Origin: JAISFI01 sp031552335
Lineage (GTDB): Bacteria > Bacteroidota > Bacteroidia > Bacteroidales > Azobacteroidaceae
Direction: 5' to 3'
Length of the DNA: 64,000 nt
Assembly: GCA_031552335.1 (NCBI GenBank)
Contig: JAVBMQ010000052.1
Span: forward strand, 1 to 64,000
A program made the position numbers and the translations under genes. Of the stretch, positions 54,533 through 62,724 are shown piece by piece; the stretch's first letter is position 1; every line of letters begins with the position of its first letter. Below the pieces are notes generated by a model that saw only the letters and a list, made by a program, of their open reading frames with translations, ran no database searches and was not told the DNA's origin.

Positions 54533-55708
54533 ATGAAAAAAATGAATTGTGTCATTGTGATATTACTATTTATGATGACTTATACAATTGAAGCCGGCAA
54601 TGTTAATATCAAAGAGGCGGATATGAGCGGAATGCAAAGTGACGCTTTCAGCTTGGTATCAAAAATGACTATGGGTTGGAATCTCGGGAATACGATGGAA
54701 GCCATCGGCGGTGAAACCAACTGGGGAAATCCTAAAACAACAGAGGAGATGATTAAGGCTGTCAAGGCAGCCGGATACAATGCTGTCCGTATTCCCTGCG
54801 CCTGGGACAATTATTTAGAGAATCAGATTACTTATAAAATTAAGGATAACTGGCTGGCTCGTGTGAAAGAGGTAGTTGACTATTGCGTAAACAATGATAT
54901 GTATGCCATACTTAATATTCACTGGGATGGCGGCTGGCTGGAAAATAATTGTACACCCGACAAACAGGAAGTGGTAAACATCAAACAAAATGCTTTATGG
55001 GAACAAATAGCTGTTTATTTTCGTGATTATGACGAGCATTTGTTATTTGCCGGATGCAATGAACCCAATGTGAAGAGCACCGAACAAATGGCTGTACTGT
55101 GTTCTTACGAACAAACTTTTGTCGACGCTGTTCGTCGCACCGGCGGTCGCAATACTTACCGGAATCTAATTGTTCAGGGACCTGAAACGAATATTGACAA
55201 GACAGACGAATGGATGTGCTTGCCTAACGACCCTGCCGGCAAAGGAAGGATGATCATTGAAGTTCATTATTACTCGCCATACAACTTTTGCCTGATGCCA
55301 AAAGATGAAGAATGGGGAAAAAAGTATTATTTTTGGGGTGAAGGCAAACAGCAATATGCCACAGGAGAGTACGAAGGACGCTGGGCTGACTGGGGAGGAG
55401 AAGAATTCATGAAACAACAGTTTGCCAAGATGAAACGTAAATTTATAGACAATGGCGTGCCGGGTATCATCGGTGAATTTTGTTCTGCCAGACGATTTCT
55501 TAATGATCCTGAAGCACAACGAGCTCACGATGAATCGCGCGGCTATTTTCATGAATTTTTAACCGAACAGGCAAAAAATTATGGATTGGTCCCGTTCCTG
55601 TGGGATACGGGAGGCGTATTTGACCGCCGGAATAATATGTCGGTAATAGATTCGCATATTTATGATGGTATGGTGAAAGGGGCTGGTCAGGGGAATTATC
55701 CGTTTTAA
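54533..55708 (+). CDS. GH5 endo-beta-glucanase (second GH5)
   Basis: Start chosen at 54533 (MKKMNCVIVILLFMMTYTIEAG, a signal peptide), giving 391 aa; an upstream in-frame ATG at 54494 would overlap the -7 promoter element. The single GH5 barrel shows TMGWNLGNTMEAIGGETNWGN, VRIPCAWDNY, LNIHWDGGW, acid/base E177 in AGCNEPNV, EVHYYSPY and nucleophile E315 in IIGEFCS. It has no binding domain or lipobox, so it is a soluble secreted or periplasmic endoglucanase, acting on beta-1,4-glucan or shorter xyloglucan pieces. It differs from the BACON-GH5 in lacking a surface anchor. A gap with a gene stub separates it from the second GH3. Confidence 0.9.
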   Translation: MKKMNCVIVILLFMMTYTIEAGNVNIKEADMSGMQSDAFSLVSKMTMGWNLGNTMEAIGGETNWGNPKTTEEMIKAVKAAGYNAVRIPCAWDNYLENQITYKIKDNWLARVKEVVDYCVNNDMYAILNIHWDGGWLENNCTPDKQEVVNIKQNALWEQIAVYFRDYDEHLLFAGCNEPNVKSTEQMAVLCSYEQTFVDAVRRTGGRNTYRNLIVQGPETNIDKTDEWMCLPNDPAGKGRMIIEVHYYSPYNFCLMPKDEEWGKKYYFWGEGKQQYATGEYEGRWADWGGEEFMKQQFAKMKRKFIDNGVPGIIGEFCSARRFLNDPEAQRAHDESRGYFHEFLTEQAKNYGLVPFLWDTGGVFDRRNNMSVIDSHIYDGMVKGAGQGNYPF

Positions 55709-55751
55709 AAGCAAGAAGATTTATGCATGCCATACCTGCTATTGGAACTAA

Positions 55752-55979
55752 ATTTCAGAAGCCGGAGCCGCTGGTACCATCAGGGCAGAAAAATATGCAA
55801 TTAAACTGGAAGGAAAACAAGTGTTGCTCACCACCAAACTTTCCCCGCTGCCGGGCGAAAAGGAAGAAGGTGTCAAAGCCCGTTTTTCTGATAAAATTTA
55901 TACCCCATGGAGAAATCTATCAAAATACAAATGGCAAATGGGGGGAGGATATGTAGCTATCCTTAAACCTGTCAGATAA
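55752..55979 (+). pseudogene. C-terminal stub of a deleted gene
   Basis: After an in-frame stop at 55749 an open frame of 75 codons runs to a stop at 55977-55979 with no usable start. It encodes a protein-like sequence (GAAGTIRAEKYAIKLEGK, then VKARFSDKIYTPW and KYKWQMGGGYVAILKPVR) with natural composition and a terminal beta-strand pattern. It fills most of the 288-bp gap before the second GH3 gene. It appears to be the 3' remnant of an enzyme gene lost from the locus; the GTIRAE opening recalls the Ig-like ends of GH2 enzymes, but I cannot assign it. Confidence 0.5.
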
Positions 55980-55996
55980 TTATAAATAATAAACAT

Positions 55997-58258
55997 ATGA
56001 AACGAATCATTAAAAGTGTAAGCTGGCTAATGGTGCTTGTTGCAATAGCAGGATGCAATGCCCGTCAACACACTCCTCAGGAGAAACTCAGCGTGAACGA
56101 TAAAAAGATTAATGAAATTATCGCACAGATGACTCTCGAAGAAAAAGTAGAAATGCTCCACAGCAAAACCATTATGTCTTCCGAGGGAGTTCCCCGCCTG
56201 GGCATTCAGGATATTAAATATGCCGATGGGCCATTTGGTGTCCGCGAAGAGTTAGGAGACGGATTTCAGCCTTTGAACTGGACTACCGATTCCGCCACTT
56301 ATTATCCAACAGGTTCGGCATTGGCCGCCACATGGTCTTATGATTTGGCCTACGATTACGGTAAAGCCCTCGGTACTGAAGCCCGTCGTCGCGGAAAAGA
56401 CATCATCCTTGGTCCTGCTATGAACATCCAACGCCTGCCCGTAGGCGGACGCACGTATGAATATTTCAGCGAAGACCCGGCACTTAATGCCATACTGGCT
56501 GTCGGCTTCACCAAAGGTATGCAGGATGCCGGAACAGCCGCCTGCCTCAAACATTACGCCCTCAATAATCAGGAAACAAACCGGGGTAGCATAGATGTTA
56601 TAATCGCCGAAAGACCCATGCGCGAAATCTACCTCAAGGCCTTCGAAGCTGCTGTTAAAGAAGGTGGCGCTATGTGTGTGATGCCCGCCTACAACAAAGT
56701 AAACGGTTACTACGGCTCCGAAAACCGGCATCTCAACAATGACATTCTCCGTGGAGAATGGGGCTTTAAAGGCATGACCGTTTCCGATTGGGGAGGAACT
56801 CACAGTACTATGGGCGCCGCCCTCGGAGGACTGGATGTACAGATGACAGGAGATAATTACTTCGGACCCGCATTGATAGACTCCGTGCGCACAGGCAAAC
56901 TCAGCGAATCTGTAGTAGATGATAAAGTACGCGAAATCTTACGCCTTCGCTTTGCTATCGAACCTATTCCCAACGAAAAAGCAAATACCGTTAAAATATC
57001 CCAGAAGGAACAACAGAAAGTAGCTTACAATGTAGCTGCAAAATCTATTGTACTCCTTAAAAACGAAAAAGCAGTCCTCCCTATCAACAGTCAAAAAACA
57101 AAGAAAATAGCCGTTATCGGACTCAATGCTACAACCACCACAGCTTCTGGAGGTATGGGAGCGGGAGCCAAAACCCCTTACGAAGTAAGCCCGCTACAGG
57201 GACTCAAAAACCGCATCGGAAATGACGTGGAAATACAATACGCTCCTGCCTATAAAAATTACATGGGCATGTTTGCAGGAAACAAAGCCAATACTCCTGA
57301 AATTGCCCAAACCCTAGACGAAGCGCCCGATGCCACTTTGTTGGCCGATGCCATCGCCGCCGCCCGCAATGCCGACCTCGTTCTTTTCTTCGCGGGAACC
57401 AACAAATTCATTGAAAGCGAAGGTATAGACCGTGAAAATATCCTTCTGCCTGTCAGCCAGGATGTAATTATTTCCAAGATTGCCGAAGTAAATCCCAATA
57501 TAGTTACCGTAGTCGTATCAGGAGGCCCCTGCGACCTGAGAGTAGTCGAAGAAAAATCAAATGCAATTATTCAGGCCTGGTGGAACGGTCTTGAAGGCGG
57601 ACATGCCCTGGCTGACGTTCTGCTGGGAAATATTTCTCCTTCGGGAAAACTCCCCTTCACCTTCCCGTTGAAACTCGAAGACTCACCCGCCTATGCCTTA
57701 GGCAATTTTTCGAAAGAAATCGTTAGCGACGGTGATGTATTTGCCGCTCAATTCAGGCACGATATCGTGGGTGATGCTGACTACGACCCTGCTCTCTATT
57801 CTCCCAAGGCGCACTATTCCGAAGGTTTGCTGGTAGGTTACCGTTGGTTCGATACCAAAGGCGTTCCGGTGCTGTATCCTTTTGGCCATGGACTGTCTTA
57901 TGCAAGTTTCGGCTATGCCAACATCCGGAGCGATAAGAGCAAATACTCCGCCCAGGATATCATTAAAATCAGTTTCGATTTGACCAATGAAGGTTCTATG
58001 GAAGCCGACGAGGTAGTGCAACTCTACGTTCGTCGCCCCAATGCAAAAGTCGAATGGCCGTATAAAGAACTGAAAGCCTTCCGGCGCACGACTCTCGGTG
58101 CAGGCAAAACACAAACAATTACCCTCGAAGTTCCTGTTGCCGAACTGCGCTACTGGGACGAAGCGACCAACGACTGGAAACTCGAAAGCGGAACCATTGA
58201 AGTACTCGTAGGAACTTCATCTGCCAAACTGCCTCTAAAAACCACTGAAACTATCTGA
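55997..58258 (+). CDS. GH3 beta-glucosidase lipoprotein (second GH3)
   Basis: The 753-aa protein has a lipobox AIAGC followed by NARQ, without an acidic run, so a periplasmic lipoprotein is expected. GH3 features: MTLEEKVEMLHSK, GRTYEYFSEDP, LKHYALNNQETN, nucleophile D264 in VSDWGGTH, the alpha/beta sandwich with GGPCDLRVV and WWNGLEGGHAL, and a fibronectin-III-like end (DEVVQLYVRRP, LKAFRRT). It would release glucose from the non-reducing end of the backbone. The sequence is GC-richer than the GH2 and SusC genes (some lines about half G+C), unlike the first GH3, so the two may have different origins. It follows the second GH5 after a 288-bp gap with a gene stub. Confidence 0.93.
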   Translation: MKRIIKSVSWLMVLVAIAGCNARQHTPQEKLSVNDKKINEIIAQMTLEEKVEMLHSKTIMSSEGVPRLGIQDIKYADGPFGVREELGDGFQPLNWTTDSATYYPTGSALAATWSYDLAYDYGKALGTEARRRGKDIILGPAMNIQRLPVGGRTYEYFSEDPALNAILAVGFTKGMQDAGTAACLKHYALNNQETNRGSIDVIIAERPMREIYLKAFEAAVKEGGAMCVMPAYNKVNGYYGSENRHLNNDILRGEWGFKGMTVSDWGGTHSTMGAALGGLDVQMTGDNYFGPALIDSVRTGKLSESVVDDKVREILRLRFAIEPIPNEKANTVKISQKEQQKVAYNVAAKSIVLLKNEKAVLPINSQKTKKIAVIGLNATTTTASGGMGAGAKTPYEVSPLQGLKNRIGNDVEIQYAPAYKNYMGMFAGNKANTPEIAQTLDEAPDATLLADAIAAARNADLVLFFAGTNKFIESEGIDRENILLPVSQDVIISKIAEVNPNIVTVVVSGGPCDLRVVEEKSNAIIQAWWNGLEGGHALADVLLGNISPSGKLPFTFPLKLEDSPAYALGNFSKEIVSDGDVFAAQFRHDIVGDADYDPALYSPKAHYSEGLLVGYRWFDTKGVPVLYPFGHGLSYASFGYANIRSDKSKYSAQDIIKISFDLTNEGSMEADEVVQLYVRRPNAKVEWPYKELKAFRRTTLGAGKTQTITLEVPVAELRYWDEATNDWKLESGTIEVLVGTSSAKLPLKTTETI

Positions 58259-58291
58259 ACAAGAGGAAGACATTATTTTACTCTCTTACTT

Positions 58292-58318
58292 CCGGGCACA
58301 GCTCACGCTGGTGCCCGG
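58292..58318. terminator. GC-rich hairpin between GH3 and HTCS 2
   Basis: A perfect 8-bp stem CCGGGCAC (58292-58299) / GTGCCCGG (58311-58318) with an 11-base loop lies 34 bases after the GH3 stop and 49 bases before the convergent HTCS stop. There is no T-run, so it may be a weak or bidirectional terminator. Confidence 0.5.
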
Positions 58319-58366
58319 GTTATTCCCGGCTAAGAGGTTTCATAAACGGGTATGATTTGTTCTCAA

Positions 58367-61300
58367 TCATTTCGACAGGTTTTTTTTGTAATCATTCGGA
58401 GTAATGCCAAATTCTTCTTTGAAATATTTCCGTAAATATTTTGGTTCGTTAAATCCGACCTTATAAGCAATTTCACTTACATACATCTGGCTTTTTTCAA
58501 GCAGTTCTTTGGCATGCTTCAAGCGGATGAAACGCATAAATTCCGAAGGCGTTTTACCAGTCAAAGCAAGTACTTTTTTATAAAAGTGAACCCGGCTCAG
58601 ACCAACTTCCTTACATAAGTCTTCGACAAGAAACTCGGGATTACTCATATTTTTTTCCACAATGGCAACAGCGTTTTGAATAAATTTTTCATCCATCGAC
58701 ACAACATTTATATCTCCCAGGGTTATATCGACTTTCTTTTTGAAGTTGCTTTGAATTTTTTTCTGTTTTTCTACAATTTTAGCAATTTTCAATTTCAATA
58801 TCTCGGTGTTGAATGGCTTGGATATATAATCGTCGGCGCCTGCATCTATTCCCTGATATTCGCTTTCTTCGGATGACTTGGCTGTAAGCAAAATAATAGG
58901 AATATGAGATGTACGCATATCTTCTTTTACTTTGCGGCATAATTCATAACCATTCATTTTAGGCATCATCACATCACACAGGATTATATCGGGTAATTCA
59001 TCAAGTACAATCCGGTGACCTTCTTCTCCATCATTTGCAGTAATGATACGATATTCATCCATGAATAAATCAGAAATAAAGTCGCAAAAATCCCCATTGT
59101 CATCTATGACAAGAAGTAACGGCAAATCGGTTCGCCTGACAGTTGTTGTTCCGAAGTTTTCTTTATCCTGTAGAGATAGGGACATGGAATCTCCCAAATA
59201 AATAATATCCTGATTTTTCAAATTTGTAAAAACCGGATTTTTCATCGGGATCAAAACGGTAAAAACAGACCCTTTGCCTTCAGTGCTCTCCACGGATATT
59301 TCTCCTCCATGCAATTTTACATATTCGCTTACCAGATGTAATCCGACCCCGGTTCCGGATTGATGGACTTTGTCAGGTTCCTCTATCCGGAAAAACCGCT
59401 CGAATATCTTTTCTAAATATTCCGGTTTCATTCCGATTCCTGTGTCGGAGACTTTCAACTGCATCTGTTTGGAAGGTGACGCCTCATTGTTCTGCATTAG
59501 TTCGGAAATACTGATGCTGACATCTATATGTCCTTCCTCTGTATATTTAAATGCATTGGATATAAGGTTTGAAACTATCTTTTTCATTTTCTCCTTATCG
59601 AATTCCATCTGCAATTCCTGTAAATAAGAAGTAAAAGTCAGCTTGATTGATTTTTCGGCTGCAAGGTTAGAAAACGACAAGCAAATATCTTTCGTAAACT
59701 CAATGATATCGCCCTTTGAACTATGGAATGTCATTTTATTCAAGTCGAATTTTCTGAAATCCAAAATCTCATTGACCATGGTCAATAGATTATGCGCATT
59801 TTTGTACATGATATCCATGGTCAATTTATAATCCGGATAAACCGGAGATTTCATCAGCTTTTCGAGAGGAGTAAGTATCAGTGTGAGCGGTGTTTTAAAT
59901 TCATGGCTTATGTTTGTAAAAAAACGAAGTTTAAGTTCATCCACCTCATGCTGTTTATCAGCTTCCAGAATTTTTTGGGCTTGTTCATAATGCTTCTTTT
60001 GCTTGTTTAGTTTGTATTTTACAAACCATCTGATTATGCCGGCTATAATAAGCAGATAAATAAGGTATGCCCACCATGAAAGCCAAAATGGAGGTTCCAC
60101 AATTATTTTGAGCGTAATAGGGTCGGTCATCCAGATATCGTCGTCATTGCTGGCATAAACAATCAGCTTATAAGTTCCCGGATTCAGATTGGAATAAGAG
60201 GCTGCGCCTATTCCGTTTGTGATTTCAATCCAGTTATTATCCAGTCCTTCAAGCATATATTTGTATTTATTTTTTTCGGGATGGATAAAATTGAGGGCTG
60301 AAAATTGTATGGTAAAATTTGTTTCGTTGTATTTCAATTTTATTTCGTTCAAATCAACAATCGATTTGTCTATTATTACACGTCCGTTATATTTGACATT
60401 CGGCTTTATGACCTGGTTTGTAATCAGAATATCTGTGAACCGTGCTTGGGGAATATTCCGGTTATATACAATCTCACGCGGATTAAACTCAACATAACCA
60501 CCTGCACTTCCGATATAAATTGTTCCGTCTTTGTCTTTGAAAACAGCACCTTGGTTGCATACGGAACCGGGCAAGCCATCATTGACTCCAAATGCTGTTA
60601 TCGAGTATTCCAATGTTTGATTCGTATATTGACAATAAATGCAGGCCAACCCGTTCTGAGTTCCGGCCCATATATTTCCGTCATTATCTTCCACCAACGA
60701 AGACACTTCATCGCCGGGCAAACCATTGCTGCTTGTTATATACAAAAACCGTTTTGTGGCAGGGTTGTAAATATTAATTCCTCTTCTGGTGCCCATCCAT
60801 AAGAGTCCCCTTGAATCCACAATCTGGAAGCTCATAGACACAACTGTAAGTGAATCCTCATAACCCGGTTCGGAAAAATAAGGTATTATTTCCTTTGAGT
60901 TTTGTTTAATAACATATACTCCATGGTCGGAACCAATATATATATTGTTTAACGAATCGGTAAAACTTGACAATATAAAATTTGATTGTAATTTACTGTT
61001 TTGAGTATTGTAGTTTGTAAATAAATTTCTCTCCGGATTCAGGCAATCGATTCCTCCTCCCAAAGTGCCTATCCATAAATTATGTGTATTATCTTCGGCA
61101 ATACAATACACGCTTTTGTTGGATAACGAATTCCGATTGTTTTCGTCCAACTGGTATCGTTTGAATTTCCGCCCCCGGTAAGCGTTCAATCCTCCGAGGA
61201 ATGTACCTATCCAAAGCGTATTTTCATGATCCTCGAAAATGGCAGTGATAATATCGGAGGATATGCTTTCAGGGTCATTCGGATTATTTTGGAAACGCTG

Positions 61301-62488
61301 TACACTTCCGCTTTGGGCATTGTATTTTATCAATCCCTGTCCGTTAGTCCCGATCCAAAGATTGTTTTCTTTGTCTTTATATAACCTGTTACAGTCGAAA
61401 ACCTCGGCCTTTCGATGAAATATATAGTAAAGAGGCGTTTTTTTGAATTTGAACATATTGGGATTGTAGCACGACAACCCGGCTTTATAGGTTCCCGCCC
61501 ATACCGTGCCGTCGCTTTCGCACAAGATGCTGATAACTGAATTTTGGCTGATTGAATACGGGTTGTACACATCATTTTTGAGGACTTCGATTGTATTCGT
61601 TTTTTTATCAACGATATTAATACCTCCCTGGTCGCTTCCTATCCATATCCGGCCGTTATTATCTTCACCTATACATCTTACAAAACTACCCGAAAGAGGC
61701 ATTGTTCCACTGGTATTCAAAAATGTCCACTGGTTATTTTTTAGACTAAGATAAGCGGTACCTTTATCACCAATACCCGGATATATCCATACCTGATTGT
61801 CGGAATCTATGAAAATCGATTTGGAAATGGTAGAATTTTTATCGTTATCTTTAAAAAAAGTATTGCGGAAATCTACCAATCCTGTTTCGGTATTGATACG
61901 TTCCAGAATACCGTTTTCGTGCAATGCCCATATAAAATGCTTTTGGGCTTTTACCTGTATAATTTCAGAAAAATCGAGTTCGTTATTACTATCGGATTGT
62001 TGATACGAGGTAACATTTTTGGTTTGAACATCATATTTATAAATGCCCTTACCGGGATAAGACAACAGGAAGTTTTTGTCTTTATCTATTTCAATCACAG
62101 AAGGAGCAGGTGGTAATCCCATCATATATAATAAGGAATCCGCATTGTTTATGAATGATTCTTTGTGCCAGTCGTATACTGTATAAAAGAAAACTTTCAT
62201 CCACAAATTCCCATTGATGTCTTCCTGAATGTCTAATACTCCGTCATACATCAGACTACTAGGGTCACCTTTAACATATTTGTATGTTTTGAAATTAATC
62301 CCGTCATAGCGGTTCACTCCCATATTTGTACCTATCCAAAGAAACCCCCGGCTATCCCTGAATATAGATTCAACCTGATTGTTCGAAAGTCCATTGGTAT
62401 TGTTTATATGTGAAAATTCAATCTGTTGAGAATAAACTAAAGCAGCTACAAAGGAAAAAAACAAGCACAATATAAATTGTCTCTTCAT
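58367..62488 (-). CDS. Hybrid two-component system regulator (HTCS) 2
   Basis: The 1373-aa regulator has a signal peptide (1-20, VYSQ), double Reg_prop propellers (about 25-735, with repeats such as RDSRGFLWIGTNMGVNRYDG), a Y_Y_Y domain (about 735-800, NLNPGTYKLIV), a membrane span (about 808-830), HisKA with H862 in ISHEFKTPLT, HATPase (SNLISNAFKY, DTGIGMKPEY, GTGVGLHLV), a receiver with D1172 in LCDVMMPKMNGYE, and a C-terminal AraC-type domain (VGLSRVHFYKKVLALTGKTP, KVGFNEPKYLRKYFKEEFGI). It bounds the core locus on the right and is convergent with GH3. The promoter TACATTTG (minus) at 62515-62522 is 27 bases from the start. Two HTCS on either side suggest two inducing ligands or a merged pair of loci. 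Confidence 0.94.
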   Translation of the reverse strand: MKRQFILCLFFSFVAALVYSQQIEFSHINNTNGLSNNQVESIFRDSRGFLWIGTNMGVNRYDGINFKTYKYVKGDPSSLMYDGVLDIQEDINGNLWMKVFFYTVYDWHKESFINNADSLLYMMGLPPAPSVIEIDKDKNFLLSYPGKGIYKYDVQTKNVTSYQQSDSNNELDFSEIIQVKAQKHFIWALHENGILERINTETGLVDFRNTFFKDNDKNSTISKSIFIDSDNQVWIYPGIGDKGTAYLSLKNNQWTFLNTSGTMPLSGSFVRCIGEDNNGRIWIGSDQGGINIVDKKTNTIEVLKNDVYNPYSISQNSVISILCESDGTVWAGTYKAGLSCYNPNMFKFKKTPLYYIFHRKAEVFDCNRLYKDKENNLWIGTNGQGLIKYNAQSGSVQRFQNNPNDPESISSDIITAIFEDHENTLWIGTFLGGLNAYRGRKFKRYQLDENNRNSLSNKSVYCIAEDNTHNLWIGTLGGGIDCLNPERNLFTNYNTQNSKLQSNFILSSFTDSLNNIYIGSDHGVYVIKQNSKEIIPYFSEPGYEDSLTVVSMSFQIVDSRGLLWMGTRRGINIYNPATKRFLYITSSNGLPGDEVSSLVEDNDGNIWAGTQNGLACIYCQYTNQTLEYSITAFGVNDGLPGSVCNQGAVFKDKDGTIYIGSAGGYVEFNPREIVYNRNIPQARFTDILITNQVIKPNVKYNGRVIIDKSIVDLNEIKLKYNETNFTIQFSALNFIHPEKNKYKYMLEGLDNNWIEITNGIGAASYSNLNPGTYKLIVYASNDDDIWMTDPITLKIIVEPPFWLSWWAYLIYLLIIAGIIRWFVKYKLNKQKKHYEQAQKILEADKQHEVDELKLRFFTNISHEFKTPLTLILTPLEKLMKSPVYPDYKLTMDIMYKNAHNLLTMVNEILDFRKFDLNKMTFHSSKGDIIEFTKDICLSFSNLAAEKSIKLTFTSYLQELQMEFDKEKMKKIVSNLISNAFKYTEEGHIDVSISISELMQNNEASPSKQMQLKVSDTGIGMKPEYLEKIFERFFRIEEPDKVHQSGTGVGLHLVSEYVKLHGGEISVESTEGKGSVFTVLIPMKNPVFTNLKNQDIIYLGDSMSLSLQDKENFGTTTVRRTDLPLLLVIDDNGDFCDFISDLFMDEYRIITANDGEEGHRIVLDELPDIILCDVMMPKMNGYELCRKVKEDMRTSHIPIILLTAKSSEESEYQGIDAGADDYISKPFNTEILKLKIAKIVEKQKKIQSNFKKKVDITLGDINVVSMDEKFIQNAVAIVEKNMSNPEFLVEDLCKEVGLSRVHFYKKVLALTGKTPSEFMRFIRLKHAKELLEKSQMYVSEIAYKVGFNEPKYLRKYFKEEFGITPNDYKKNLSK

Positions 62489-62514
62489 GGGTATTAAATC
62501 AATAGATTATTATA

Positions 62515-62522
62515 CAAATGTA
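62515..62522 (-). promoter_or_regulatory. -7 promoter element of HTCS 2
   Basis: The minus strand reads TACATTTG, an exact TAnnTTTG match with 26 bases between it and the ATG at 62488. It is identical to the elements at 7111, 11349 and 62692. Confidence 0.55.
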
Positions 62523-62691
62523 CAAGATAATTTTTGAACGGTTCACACAGTTAAACAAAAATATTATTCCAGAATCCAGTCTTTTCAAAAATTGTATATT
62601 CATGTCTGATATTTTTAACACAATGGGGGTCAAATAAAAACATGTAACATTTTCGTAACAATTAGTTAAGAATTATGTAATATATACATTC

Positions 62692-62699
62692 TACATTTG
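62692..62699 (+). promoter_or_regulatory. -7 promoter element of the porin gene
   Basis: TACATTTG matches TAnnTTTG exactly, 25 bases before the ATG at 62725. The -33 element is not clear. Confidence 0.55.
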
Positions 62700-62724
62700 C
62701 GTCAAAATTTTAATTAAAAAATTT

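Noticed and set aside
56252..56803. 183-codon open frame opposite the second GH3
   Set aside because: Shadow of the GH3 gene in a GC-rich stretch; the sense frame has full catalytic motifs.
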